A DNA stretch of 64,000 bases from Peptoniphilus faecalis (GTDB taxonomy: Bacteria; Bacillota; Clostridia; Tissierellales; Peptoniphilaceae), in NCBI RefSeq assembly GCF_012976305.1, contig NZ_JABDSR010000009.1, positions 37,573-101,572 on the forward strand, given 5' to 3'. A program made the translations under genes and the position numbers. Below are positions 1-8,134 of the stretch, in pieces. Position 1 is the first letter of the stretch; every line of letters begins with the position of its first letter. Under the pieces are notes generated by a model. It did not search any database. It worked only from the letters and a program-made list of their open reading frames with translations, and was not told where the DNA came from.

Positions 1-1
1 T

Positions 2-199
2 TATGAAATAGTATCTGCTTTCGGAACAGTTGGTATTAGTAGAGGCATTACTGCAAATTTAAGTTCTCTTTCAAAAATTATTTTAATAATTTTAATGTAC
101 CTTGGAAGAGTTGGAGCTGCAACTTTAGGCATTGGTATTTTAAATAGAAAAACAAAAAAACATACAAAATATTCAGAAGGAAAAATTATAGTGGGGTAA
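2..199 (+). CDS. ktrB: Potassium uptake membrane subunit KtrB/TrkH family, C-terminal fragment
   Basis: Only the last 65 residues are in the window; the start lies upstream. The fragment reads as the end of a Trk/Ktr potassium channel subunit: a TVGISRGIT segment like the last selectivity-filter loop (usual form TVGLS), one hydrophobic helix around IILIILMYLGRVGAATLG, then a short basic cytoplasmic tail. It stops 2 bases before the RCK-domain gene that follows, the usual membrane-subunit/regulatory-subunit pair. The family call rests on this short fragment plus the neighbour. Confidence 0.8.
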   Translation, partial: YEIVSAFGTVGISRGITANLSSLSKIILIILMYLGRVGAATLGIGILNRKTKKHTKYSEGKIIVG

Positions 200-201
200 T
201 T

Positions 202-852
202 ATGAAGACATTTATTGTATTTGGCTGCGGAAGATTTGGTTCAACTGTTGCCACAAGATTATATGATTTAAAAAATGATGTTGTCATTGTAGATAATGAT
301 GAAGAAAAAATTGATGCGATTTCACAAAATGTTACTGAAGCAATTATATGTGATCTTGAAGATGAAAAATCAATGATAGAACTTGCGCTAGGAAATTATG
401 ATATTGCAATAGTTGCTATTGGAGAAAATTTGGAAGCGGCTATTATGGCAGTCCTTGCATCAAAGGAAGCAGGAATTGAAAAAGTTATTGCAAAAGCACC
501 TAATTATAGATTTGGCAAAATTTTATTAAAATGTGGTGCAGATAAAATTATTTTTCCTGAAAGAGATATGGGATATAGGCTTGCAAATAATTTGTCAAAT
601 GATTCTTTATTAGATTCTAATGAAATTTCTAAAGGCTATACAATTTTTGAGTTTAAAGCAAGTGCAAAGATGAATGGAAAAGAAATGAAGGACTTAAAAC
701 TTAGAGAAGATTATAATTTTAATGTTCTAATGGTTAAAAGAGATGGGGAAAATTTTGTAAACCCAACTGCTTCTTTTAAAGTCAAGGAAGAGGACACTTT
801 AACGGTTTTAGGATCAGAAAAAGATATTAAAAAGTTCACAGAGAACAATTAA
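202..852 (+). CDS. ktrA: Potassium uptake regulatory subunit KtrA/TrkA (RCK domain)
   Basis: A 216-residue cytoplasmic gating subunit for the Ktr/Trk potassium channel. The N-terminal Rossmann fold starts with FGCGRFGSTVA (GxGxxG nucleotide-binding loop) and an acidic VDND at the end of the second strand, as in NAD(H)/ATP-binding RCK_N domains. Residues of about 135-216 form the RCK_C domain. The length is normal for KtrA. It follows the membrane subunit by 2 bases and is closed by a terminator, so the two form a single transcript. Confidence 0.93.
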   Translation: MKTFIVFGCGRFGSTVATRLYDLKNDVVIVDNDEEKIDAISQNVTEAIICDLEDEKSMIELALGNYDIAIVAIGENLEAAIMAVLASKEAGIEKVIAKAPNYRFGKILLKCGADKIIFPERDMGYRLANNLSNDSLLDSNEISKGYTIFEFKASAKMNGKEMKDLKLREDYNFNVLMVKRDGENFVNPTASFKVKEEDTLTVLGSEKDIKKFTENN

Positions 853-858
853 TTTTAT

Positions 859-888
859 GGCTACAGATTTAATTTTGTAGCCTTTTTT
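859..888 (+). terminator. Rho-independent terminator after ktrA
   Basis: GGCTACA (859-865) pairs with TGTAGCC (876-882) and is followed by six T. It ends the ktr transcript. Confidence 0.85.
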
Positions 889-989
889 GTTCAAAAATTA
901 AGAAATTTGAATTATAAAAATTTACTTTATTTACAGAATCAAACTTTTAAATTACAATTAAATTAATACATATGAAAAGAGGTAATCTA

Positions 990-2087
990 ATGAAAAATCT
1001 AAAAAAACTTTTGCTTGTTGGTTTAATTACAACTTTTTTAGTCGCCTGCAACAAGACAAGCTCTACTAATAAAACAAAAGAAGAGCAACCTAAAGAACCA
1101 GAAAAAATAGTTTATTACACACCACTTACTCATGAAGAAAGAGAAGACAAGGAGCAAGAAAAGAACAAAATCTTTGCTGTAATGCTAGACAATCACGACG
1201 ATGCAAGGCCGCAAGCACAAATTTCTAAAGCCGACATAATATACGAGTATAGGGTTGAAGGTGAATACACAAGATATATGGCACTTTTCCAAAGTAATTT
1301 ACCTGAAGGTGTGGGACCAGTTCGCTCTGCAAGACCTTACTTTGTACAGACTGCGAAGGAATACAATGCAATATATGCTCATTGGGGTGGATCTGAAGCA
1401 GGACTTGCTGAAGTTAGACATAGAAATGTAGTCGATCTCGACGGAATTGCCCTAGAAGGAATTGTTTTTCACAGGAACAAAAATGTTGAAAAGCGTGCAC
1501 CACATAATGGATACATTTCACTTCCTGAACTTGAAAATTATTTGATAAAAAAGGGAATTGATGTAAAGGACAACACTGCATCACTTAATTTTTACAATGA
1601 AGACGAAAATATTGTTGGAGAAGATGTAAAGGAAATAACTTTAAACTTCAACAGAAATTATAAAACTAATTTTGTATACGATGAAGCAAATGGTAAATAC
1701 AAATATATTCGTCAAGGACAAGTTGTAACTGATGAAGCAAGTGGCGAAGAATTTACAACAGATAATTTAATAATTTTGTTCCAAAAGGGTGTGGTAGCTG
1801 GACCTAAGGGTACTTTAAAACTTGCAAACATAGGAGCTGGCACAGGGCTTCTTCTTCAAAGGGGAAAACTTGCACCAATTACATGGGAAAAATCAAATGA
1901 GGATGCGAGGACAATTTTTAAAGATGCTGAAGGTAAGGAAATTAAATTTTATCATGGAAGAACTTTCGTATCTGTAGTTGATGAAGAAAAAGATGCAGTT
2001 TATGAAAAGCCACAGGCAGAAAATCCTGAAGGAGAACAAAACCCTAGTTCAAATGCAAAAGTTGAAAGTGAAGGCGTAAAAAAATAA
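990..2087 (+). CDS. DUF3048 domain lipoprotein (YerB-like)
   Basis: The 365-residue protein begins with a lipoprotein signal peptide (LVGLITTFLVAC, lipobox VAC), so it should be anchored outside the membrane. The rest matches the DUF3048/YerB family as I know it: a conserved VGPVRSARPYF segment and an AHWGGSEA motif in the first domain, and a DUF3048 C-terminal domain ending near YHGRTFVSV. The tail after about residue 335 is low-complexity, Glu/Pro/Asn-rich. I chose the ATG at 990 over the in-frame ATG at 972 because the AAGAGGT ribosome binding site sits between them. The biochemical function is unknown. Confidence 0.85.
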   Translation: MKNLKKLLLVGLITTFLVACNKTSSTNKTKEEQPKEPEKIVYYTPLTHEEREDKEQEKNKIFAVMLDNHDDARPQAQISKADIIYEYRVEGEYTRYMALFQSNLPEGVGPVRSARPYFVQTAKEYNAIYAHWGGSEAGLAEVRHRNVVDLDGIALEGIVFHRNKNVEKRAPHNGYISLPELENYLIKKGIDVKDNTASLNFYNEDENIVGEDVKEITLNFNRNYKTNFVYDEANGKYKYIRQGQVVTDEASGEEFTTDNLIILFQKGVVAGPKGTLKLANIGAGTGLLLQRGKLAPITWEKSNEDARTIFKDAEGKEIKFYHGRTFVSVVDEEKDAVYEKPQAENPEGEQNPSSNAKVESEGVKK

Positions 2088-2134
2088 AATTTTTAAAATC
2101 TTTCTTTTGGGTAAATATTTTTTGAGGTGATATT

Positions 2135-2635
2135 ATGATTAATATGACAAAAATTGATTATGTTATAAATACAACTGGAGCAAGGTATGAAATAGTTAGA
2201 AAAGCACTTTTAGATAGTGATGGCGATGTAGATCTTGCCATAGAATTTATAAAAGAAGGAAGGTATAAGGAAAAAGTTGAACCTTCCAAGGTTTTTGAAA
2301 GCGAAGAAGAAAAAGCATCTTATGAAAATAGTGAAAATAAAAGTGGCAGAGAATATATCGACGGAGTTATAAAGTATCTTGATGAAATTGTTGATGCAAT
2401 AAAAGAAATTTGGAGAAAGGGAAATGCAAGTAGACTTCTTGTTGAAAAGGGCAATGAAACAGTTCTCTCTCTTTCATTAACAACATCTGCAATTGGAATG
2501 ATTTTAGCACTGCCGGCATCACTTATTGGAATTTCCGCAGCTTATATCTATGACTATTCCTTTAAAATTGTCATGGAAAATGGCGAAGTAATTGATGTAA
2601 AAGAGTATTTAAAGGACAAGAGTAAATTTTTATAA
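2135..2635 (+). CDS. UBA-like / DUF4342 domain protein
   Basis: A 166-residue protein. Residues 1-45 look like a UBA/TS-N helical domain (TGARYEIVRKALLDSDGDVDLAIEFI), as at the N-terminus of EF-Ts. Residues of about 78-166 look like DUF4342: an amphipathic segment (EIWRKGNASRLLVEKG), then a hydrophobic stretch (IGMILALPASLIGISAAYIY) that could be a membrane helix, then a short IVMENGEVIDV strand. The function is unknown. The start has a GAGGTGAT site 5 bases upstream; an in-frame ATG three codons later is a possible alternative. Confidence 0.75.
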   Translation: MINMTKIDYVINTTGARYEIVRKALLDSDGDVDLAIEFIKEGRYKEKVEPSKVFESEEEKASYENSENKSGREYIDGVIKYLDEIVDAIKEIWRKGNASRLLVEKGNETVLSLSLTTSAIGMILALPASLIGISAAYIYDYSFKIVMENGEVIDVKEYLKDKSKFL

Positions 2636-2647
2636 AACTTGAATATT

Positions 2648-2668
2648 AAAGCCCTTAGGGGCTTTTTT
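2648..2668 (+). terminator. Rho-independent terminator
   Basis: AAAGCCC pairs with GGGCTTT around a 4-base loop and is followed by a T run. It separates the DUF4342 gene from the methyltransferase gene, whose start lies only 23 bases further on. Confidence 0.8.
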
Positions 2669-2690
2669 CTTTAATATTGCGAGGAGAAAA

Positions 2691-3437
2691 ATGGTAATTA
2701 CAAGTAAAAATAACGATACATATAAATTTTTAAAAAATTTAAAAGAAAAAAAATATAGACAAGAGTATGGGCTTTTTATGGTGGAAAAACCTGTTGTAAT
2801 AGAAGAAGCAAGAGACTTTATGCCAAAATACATTGCTATAAATGAGTCTTCCTATAAAGAAAATAAATTTAAAGATATAATAAAAAATATTGAGGAAGAA
2901 AATATATATATTTTTTCAGATAATATCTTTAAAAATCTTTGCGACACAGTAACATCTCCAGGCATAATTGCATATTACAAAGAAGTTCACAGAAATTTTG
3001 AAAAAAATCATGGTAAATTTTTATATTTAGATGATATTAGAGAGCCAGGAAATCTAGGAGGAATTATTAGATCTGCTCATGCCTTTGAACTTGATGGAAT
3101 AATAATTTCGCCAAACTCCTGCGACCTTTACAATCCAAAAACAGTTAGATCTTCTATGTCTTCTATTTTTAGAGTTCCAATTTATTTTATGAGTAGAGAA
3201 GATTTAGTAGATTTAGATTTTAATATTATTGCAACAGCCCTTAATAGTTCAACTTCCATAAGGGATTATAAATTTAAGGATAAAGACATCGTGGTAATAG
3301 GAAATGAAGCAAAGGGAGTTTCGGAATTTTTAATGGATAATGCAGATAGCTATTTGAATATTCCAATTAGTAAGACTGTGGATTCATTAAATGCAAATGT
3401 TGCGGCATCAATTATAATTTACGAGATGATGAAATGA
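2691..3437 (+). CDS. TrmH/SpoU family RNA 2'-O-methyltransferase
   Basis: A 248-residue SPOUT-fold methyltransferase, expected to methylate a ribose 2'-OH in rRNA or tRNA with S-adenosylmethionine. The three family motifs are visible: NLGGIIRSAHAF (motif 1, with the catalytic Arg), VIGNEAKGVSEF (motif 2) and SLNANVAASIIIYE (motif 3). The first roughly 90 residues resemble the SpoU substrate-binding domain found in YsgA-like proteins. The exact target nucleotide cannot be told. The start has GAGGAG upstream, and the end overlaps the next gene by 4 bases. Confidence 0.88.
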   Translation: MVITSKNNDTYKFLKNLKEKKYRQEYGLFMVEKPVVIEEARDFMPKYIAINESSYKENKFKDIIKNIEEENIYIFSDNIFKNLCDTVTSPGIIAYYKEVHRNFEKNHGKFLYLDDIREPGNLGGIIRSAHAFELDGIIISPNSCDLYNPKTVRSSMSSIFRVPIYFMSREDLVDLDFNIIATALNSSTSIRDYKFKDKDIVVIGNEAKGVSEFLMDNADSYLNIPISKTVDSLNANVAASIIIYEMMK

Positions 3438-4120
3438 ATTATGTAATAGTAGCAGAAAACATTCCTGAAAAATCTGCAAAAAAATTAGAAAAATATGGAA
3501 AAATAATTAGAACAAAGAAAAATAAAAAAGTAATGGAAGGGCTAAACACACATCCTGATATTTTAGTTCATCCGCTGCCCAGTGGAGAGATTGTGGTAGA
3601 TAAAGACAACTTTGACTATTACAAAGAAATTTTTAAAGATAGAAAAATTATTTCATCTCATTCACAATTATCTGGCAAATATCCAAGGGATGTAGCACTA
3701 AATGCCTTTACTTTTAAAAATTATTTTATTCATAATTTAAAACACACTGACAAAAAACTTCTTGAATATTATAAAGAAAGAGGATATGAATTAATCCATA
3801 TAAAACAAGGGTATTCAAAATGCACTACACTTGTAACAGATAATTTTTTAATAACAAGTGATGGAGGAACTTATGAGAAATTAAGGGATATTCTTCCAAT
3901 ATATAGGATAAATCACAAGGAAATAAAACTTCAAAACTTTAATTATGGCTTTATCGGCGGAGCAAGTGGAAGTCTTGATAGAAAAATATTTTTCACTGGT
4001 AGCATTAAAGAGCACAGTTCCTACAAAGAAATTATGAAGATTATCGAAAAATACAATTATGAAATAGAAATCCTTTCAAAGGAACCTATTGAAGATTATG
4101 GCTCTATTTACTTTATATAA
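3434..4120 (+). CDS. DUF6873 / GME-fold protein, function unknown
   Basis: A 228-residue protein translationally coupled (ATGA overlap) to the methyltransferase. It resembles the family annotated as DUF6873, predicted to have the guanidino-group-modifying (pentein) fold. Supporting features are HPLPSGEIVVD near residue 46, the GYSKCTTLVTD segment with a cysteine around residue 132, and GFIGGASGSLDRKIFFTGS near the C-terminus, a pattern of repeated beta-beta-alpha units. No enzymatic activity has been assigned as far as I know. The family name is from memory. Confidence 0.6.
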   Translation: MNYVIVAENIPEKSAKKLEKYGKIIRTKKNKKVMEGLNTHPDILVHPLPSGEIVVDKDNFDYYKEIFKDRKIISSHSQLSGKYPRDVALNAFTFKNYFIHNLKHTDKKLLEYYKERGYELIHIKQGYSKCTTLVTDNFLITSDGGTYEKLRDILPIYRINHKEIKLQNFNYGFIGGASGSLDRKIFFTGSIKEHSSYKEIMKIIEKYNYEIEILSKEPIEDYGSIYFI

Positions 4121-4173
4121 GGTGATTGTGCATAATAGAAAACTCTATTTTACTAGTCAAATTTATTAAGTAT

Positions 4174-4203
4174 TTGAATTAGCTATTATATTTTTATTAT
4201 AAT
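4174..4203 (+). promoter_or_regulatory. Candidate promoter immediately before a terminator
   Basis: TTGAAT (4174-4179), an 18-base spacer and TATAAT (4198-4203). Transcription starting near 4210 would meet the terminator at 4220 almost at once, and the next gene is on the other strand. It may be a chance match in AT-rich DNA. Confidence 0.35.
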
Positions 4204-4219
4204 TAATTGTATCGAAAAA

Positions 4220-4249
4220 GCGAGGACATTAGCTTCCTCGCCTTTTTTT
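4220..4249 (+). terminator. Bidirectional terminator between convergent genes
   Basis: GCGAGGA (4220-4226) pairs with TCCTCGC (4235-4241), followed by seven T on the plus strand and preceded by five A, which read as T on the minus strand. It lies between a plus-strand gene ending at 4120 and a minus-strand gene ending at 4305, so it can serve both. Confidence 0.85.
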
Positions 4250-4304
4250 GTGGGCTTTGCAATAGCCCTATCTAATATAGTATTGGGATATTTAAAAACT
4301 TATA

Positions 4305-4808
4305 TTATTTATTTAATTTTTGAGTAAATTTTTTATACAAAAACTTATCATCCAGATAATCAAACATTAACTTGCTAAGTACGTCTTTAAATTCAAAATC
4401 TTCTTTATCATAGGATTCTTGAGAAATGCCTGAAAAGTAAACCATCTCTATTAAAAGTCTGTTATTGTTACTATTGCAGCACATATATTTAGTCTTTTCT
4501 TCAAATACAAAGAAGAGAAAATTACCCCACTCACTTTCAAGGGGATCTATATAATCTATACTTTTTTCATTTTCTATAATTTTAAAAACACGAAATGACA
4601 TATCTTTTATCTCAACATTTAATTTTGAATTTTTTACGCAATATTTTGCATTTGTTCTATGCATTTCTTTTTTATAAGAAGGTAATTCTGAGAAGTTAAT
4701 TTCAATAGTATCAAATTTATTTTTAAGATAATCGATTATCTCTTCAGAACTTTTCTCACCAATAGGAATTAAATGCTTGAACATTTTCACTTGAATATGA
4801 TAACTCAT
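4305..4808 (-). CDS. Hypothetical protein
   Basis: A 167-residue protein that I do not recognise. It has no signal peptide or membrane helix, is rich in Lys, Glu, Phe and Asp, and contains a short MCCNSNNNRLL stretch. It ends in a Lys-rich tail. It lies 21 bases downstream of a secreted-protein gene on the same strand, so the two probably form one transcript. This pair is the only minus-strand coding block in the window, which suggests an accessory insertion. It could be a partner or immunity-type protein for the exported product, but nothing in the sequence shows that. Confidence 0.55.
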   Translation of the reverse strand: MSYHIQVKMFKHLIPIGEKSSEEIIDYLKNKFDTIEINFSELPSYKKEMHRTNAKYCVKNSKLNVEIKDMSFRVFKIIENEKSIDYIDPLESEWGNFLFFVFEEKTKYMCCNSNNNRLLIEMVYFSGISQESYDKEDFEFKDVLSKLMFDYLDDKFLYKKFTQKLNK

Positions 4809-4829
4809 TTTACTTTTAGATAATAAAAA

Positions 4830-5288
4830 TTATTTTATACCAACAAGACCAGGATGAAGATCTGCGGACAGCCAATAACCACGATTCATATTATATCCCT
4901 TTAGATTTGAAAATCTTAGAATGACATTTTTTTGAGTGTAAGGTATAGATACAGCACCTAATTTTACTGAACCCATAGTAGAGCCGCTAGTTTTGATAGT
5001 TTTTCCACTTCGAGAAACAGATGCTTTTAATATTGTTTTACCATATATATTTCTAGAGAGTTCATTATTATTATTATTATTATTATAATTCGATATATTT
5101 CCTATTTCAATTTCAAAACTTTCTTTATCTTGATAATTTTCAATAGGAATAATTGTAATTTCTTCATAATTTTTATTTTTTTCTAGGGTTTCTCTATTTG
5201 CTGATACTGGCGTAAATATAGAAAACACTAAAATAAATATTATAAAAAAGTTAAAAATTTTCTTTTTCATAAAGTACTCATTTCGCAT
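4830..5288 (-). CDS. Hypothetical exported protein with poly-Asn tract
   Basis: A 152-residue protein with a clear N-terminal signal peptide: MKKK, a hydrophobic core (IFNFFIIFILVFSIF) and a likely signal peptidase I site after PVSA. The mature part has a run of seven Asn around residue 70, then a basic Ser/Gly/Thr-rich region (SVSRSGKTIKTSGSTMGSV), and ends RGYWLSADLHPGLVGIK. There are no cysteines. An AGGA motif about 7 bases upstream favours the ATG at 5288; the internal ATG six codons later (5270) also gives a normal signal peptide. A small exported protein followed by a cytosolic partner could be a bacteriocin-like or surface factor, but I recognise no family. Confidence 0.55.
   Translation of the reverse strand: MRNEYFMKKKIFNFFIIFILVFSIFTPVSANRETLEKNKNYEEITIIPIENYQDKESFEIEIGNISNYNNNNNNNELSRNIYGKTILKASVSRSGKTIKTSGSTMGSVKLGAVSIPYTQKNVILRFSNLKGYNMNRGYWLSADLHPGLVGIK
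5064..5087 (-). repeat. ATT/AAT trinucleotide repeat coding for poly-Asn
   Basis: About seven ATT units on the plus strand, read as Asn codons in the exported-protein gene. Slippage would change the Asn tract length without breaking the frame. Confidence 0.8.
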
Positions 5289-5327
5289 TAAATATCCTAA
5301 TAGCTATTAACAAATTACTATAATAAA

Positions 5328-5356
5328 AGCATATCAAAATAACCACTTAATATCAA
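5328..5356 (-). promoter_or_regulatory. Candidate promoter of the minus-strand pair
   Basis: Read on the minus strand, TTGATA (5356-5351) and TATGCT (5333-5328) are 17 bases apart and lie about 40 bases upstream of the start at 5288. It is a moderate match only. Confidence 0.4.
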
Positions 5357-5375
5357 CAATTAATATTTATAATAC

Positions 5376-5403
5376 TTGAAAAATAATAAAAATATGATAT
5401 AAT
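5376..5403 (+). promoter_or_regulatory. Promoter of the thrS T-box transcript
   Basis: TTGAAA (5376-5381), a 16-base spacer and TATAAT (5398-5403), with an extended TG at 5395-5396. The start would be near 5410, just ahead of the T-box fold. Confidence 0.75.
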
Positions 5404-5410
5404 AAAAATA

Positions 5411-5612
5411 ATTTTTAAATAAACTTTGATAAGAAGAGTAAATTATATAAAATTTTAAGAGAGGAAATGGAAGGTGCAAATTTCTAATTTTATATTTTTG
5501 AAAACTAACTTGGAGTTCCATAGCAAACTATGGCGTAAGGATGCGTTAAATCCCTTGAGTTTAATTAAGGTGGAACCACGGTCATCGTCCTTTGGGATGA
5601 TGACTTTTTTTA
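5411..5612 (+). promoter_or_regulatory. T-box leader (threonyl) with terminator
   Basis: Contains the T-box core AAGGTGGAACCACG (5567-5580), whose central bases pair with the free 3' end of uncharged tRNA. The terminator GTCATCGTCC / GGATGATGAC (5581-5604) plus T run follows it directly, and an AGTA-type element lies near 5435. The ACT at 5504-5506, followed by A, is a plausible threonine specifier codon in the Stem I loop. Uncharged tRNA-Thr should favour read-through into thrS, which starts 24 bases past the T run. Confidence 0.9.
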
Positions 5613-5635
5613 TTTATTAATTTTAGGAGGAAAAA

Positions 5636-7546
5636 ATGATTATTAAATTACCAGATGGATCACAAAAGGAATATGAGAGTGGAGTAAAGGTAAAAGAAAT
5701 TACTGGAGACATCTCACAAGGACTTCTTAGGGATTCTCTTGGAGCAGTTGTAAATGGTGAAATACTTGGACTTGACGACGAAGTTTTCGAAGATTGTGAT
5801 TTTAAAGTTGTAAAATTTGAAGACATTGAAGGGAAGAAAATTTTATGGCATACTGCATCACATTTAATGGCTTATGCAATTCAAGAACTTTATCCAGAAA
5901 CAAAATTTGCAATTGGACCTTCAACTGAAACAGGATTTTATTATGATTTAGATCTTGAACATAGATTTGTAGATGAAGACCTCATGGCAATTGAAGACAA
6001 GATGAAAGAAATTGCTAAAAGGGATCTTCCAATAGAAAAAATTGAAATTTCAAGAGAAGAGGCAATTAATTATTTTAAAGAAAAGAAACAAGACTATAAA
6101 GTTGAACTAATTAAAGATTTACCAGAAGATGAAAAAATCACAATGTACAAGATTGGCGATTTCGTTGATCTTTGTAAGGGACCACATCTTCTTTCAACTA
6201 AAAAAATTAAGGCAATAAAACTTCTTTCAATTGCAGGAGCATATTGGAGAGGCGATTCAAAGAACAAGATGCTTCAAAGAATTTACGGCATTGCCTTTGA
6301 AAAACAAAAACAATTAGATGAATATATAAAAAGACGTGAAGAAGCTGAAAAGAGAGACCACAGAAAACTCGGTAGGGAACTTGACTTATTTAGTATGCAC
6401 GAAGAGGGACCAGGATTTCCATTCTTCCATCCAAATGGAATGATTTTAAGAAATAATCTTCTTAACTGGTGGAGAGGCGTTCTTGAAGAAAATGGATATG
6501 GCGAAATCCAAACTCCAATTATCTTAAACGAAGCATTATGGCACAGATCAGGTCACTGGGATCATTACAAAGACAATATGTACTTCACAAAAATTGACGG
6601 TGACGACTACGCAGTAAAACCAATGAATTGTCCAGGATCAATTTTAGTTTATAATTCTAGCAATCACTCTTACAGAGATCTTCCAATTAGACTCGCTGAA
6701 TATGGAATTGTTCATAGACACGAACTTTCTGGAGCATTACACGGATTATTTAGAGTAAGAACTTTTACTCAAGACGATGCCCATGTATATTGCTTATTCT
6801 CACAAGTTAAAGATGAAGTATTTAAGATGATAGACCTTGCAGATTATTTATATTCAACTTTTGGATTTAAATATTCAATTGAACTTTCAACAAGACCAGA
6901 TGATTTCATGGGAGATCTTGAATCATGGAATTTAGCTGAAAAATCACTTAAAGAGGCACTAGAAGAAAAGAATCTTCCATATACAATTAATGAAGGCGAT
7001 GGAGCATTTTATGGTCCAAAGATCGACTTCCACCTAGAAGACGCAATTGGAAGAACTTGGCAATGTGGCACTATCCAACTTGACTTCCAACTTCCAGAAA
7101 ACTTTGACTTAACATATGTTGACGAAGATGGAGAAAGGAAGAGACCAGCAATGCTCCACAGAGCATTACTTGGCTCAGTTGAAAGATTTATGGGTATACT
7201 AATTGAACACTTTGCAGGTAAATTCCCACTATGGTTATCTCCAGTACAAGTGGAAGTAATCCCTGTATCTGACAAATTTAAAGATTATGCACAAAAAATT
7301 GCAGATGCACTTCATGCAGAAGGACTTAGAGTTCATCTTGACGCTCGTGCAGAAAAAGTTGGTTATAAAATTAGAGAAGCACAAGTTAAGAAAATCAATT
7401 ATATGCTAGTAATTGGAGAAAAAGAAGAAACTTCTGGCAAACTTTCTGTTAGAAAGAGAAATGGAGAAGAAGTAGCAGATGTCGATTTAGATGAATTTAT
7501 AGCATCACTTAAAGAAGAAATCAAAAATAAGACTATCACTGAATAA
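5636..7546 (+). CDS. thrS: Threonine-tRNA ligase
   Basis: Charges tRNA-Thr with threonine using ATP. The 636-residue length is normal. Domains in order: TGS (about 1-62), the editing domain with HTASHLMAYA (HxxxH, about residue 74), the class II core with the motif 2 region around GALHGLFRVRTFTQDDAH and the zinc-site MNCPGS segment, and motif 3 in LHRALLGSVERFMGILIEH. The anticodon-binding domain is about 535-636. It lies alone behind a T-box and is followed by a terminator. AGGAGG precedes the ATG. Confidence 0.97.
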   Translation: MIIKLPDGSQKEYESGVKVKEITGDISQGLLRDSLGAVVNGEILGLDDEVFEDCDFKVVKFEDIEGKKILWHTASHLMAYAIQELYPETKFAIGPSTETGFYYDLDLEHRFVDEDLMAIEDKMKEIAKRDLPIEKIEISREEAINYFKEKKQDYKVELIKDLPEDEKITMYKIGDFVDLCKGPHLLSTKKIKAIKLLSIAGAYWRGDSKNKMLQRIYGIAFEKQKQLDEYIKRREEAEKRDHRKLGRELDLFSMHEEGPGFPFFHPNGMILRNNLLNWWRGVLEENGYGEIQTPIILNEALWHRSGHWDHYKDNMYFTKIDGDDYAVKPMNCPGSILVYNSSNHSYRDLPIRLAEYGIVHRHELSGALHGLFRVRTFTQDDAHVYCLFSQVKDEVFKMIDLADYLYSTFGFKYSIELSTRPDDFMGDLESWNLAEKSLKEALEEKNLPYTINEGDGAFYGPKIDFHLEDAIGRTWQCGTIQLDFQLPENFDLTYVDEDGERKRPAMLHRALLGSVERFMGILIEHFAGKFPLWLSPVQVEVIPVSDKFKDYAQKIADALHAEGLRVHLDARAEKVGYKIREAQVKKINYMLVIGEKEETSGKLSVRKRNGEEVADVDLDEFIASLKEEIKNKTITE

Positions 7547-7590
7547 TTTTAGAATTAATATTGAAAGTTTTATAATATAAAGATAAAGTG

Positions 7591-7618
7591 TAAGCAGGCG
7601 AGAGTCTGCTTATTTTTT
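7591..7618 (+). terminator. Rho-independent terminator after thrS
   Basis: TAAGCAG (7591-7597) pairs with CTGCTTA (7606-7612), followed by six T. Confidence 0.85.
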
Positions 7619-7721
7619 ATAAAATCATATTAGTTCTAAATAATTTATTGCAACAAGTTTAACAAAAAATTCATATACAAAATATTTTTCATAACAGAAA
7701 ATATAAAAATCATAAAATTTC

Positions 7722-7750
7722 TTTACAAAGATTAGTTCGTGTGATAAAAT
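7722..7750 (+). promoter_or_regulatory. Promoter of the rplU operon
   Basis: TTTACA (7722-7727), a 17-base spacer and TAAAAT (7745-7750). The start would be near 7757, leaving a leader of about 70 bases before rplU. Confidence 0.75.
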
Positions 7751-7756
7751 ACATTG

Positions 7757-7828
7757 ATGTAACCGCACAGAATAGGTTTTAAACTAGAGTGCCTATAATG
7801 GCGAGTCTTGTAATGAGGAGGTGCTACA
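7757..7828 (+). promoter_or_regulatory. Possible L21 leader (autoregulatory mRNA element)
   Basis: The roughly 70-base leader between the promoter and rplU contains AACCGCAC and a downstream AGAGTGCCTATAATGGCGAG segment with complementary GC-containing blocks, in the place where Firmicutes carry the L21 leader that binds L21 or an operon product. I compared it from memory only; a covariance-model search (RF00559) would decide. The strong GAGGAGGTG site is at its end. Confidence 0.5.
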
Positions 7829-8134
7829 ATGTACGCAATTATTGAAACAGGTGGAAAACAATATGTTGTTGAAGCTGGTGACAAAATTAAAGTTGAAAAA
7901 TTAGATGCAAAAGAAGGCGACAATGTAACTTTTGACAAAGTTCTTTTCGTATCTGGAGATGAACCTAAAATTGGTGCTCCCTTTGTTGATGGTGCAAAGG
8001 TTGAAGGCAAAGTATTAGCTCAAGGCAAAAACAAAAAAGTTATTGTTTATAAATACAAATCTAAGAAAAATGAAAGAAAGAAAAATGGACACCGTCAACC
8101 ATACACTTTAGTTGAAATTTCAGGTATTAACTAA
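7829..8134 (+). CDS. rplU: 50S ribosomal protein L21
   Basis: A 101-residue large-subunit protein that binds 23S rRNA. It begins [20 protein letters not shown], the family signature, and has the basic [20 protein letters not shown] segment near the C-terminus. It is first in an operon with prp and rpmA and overlaps prp by one base at the stop/start junction. Confidence 0.97.
   Translation: MYAIIETGGKQYVVEAGDKIKVEKLDAKEGDNVTFDKVLFVSGDEPKIGAPFVDGAKVEGKVLAQGKNKKVIVYKYKSKKNERKKNGHRQPYTLVEISGIN

Noticed and set aside
7561..7576. TTGAAA and TATAAT after thrS as a promoter
   Set aside because: The boxes are only 4 bases apart, and rplU has a well-spaced promoter further on.
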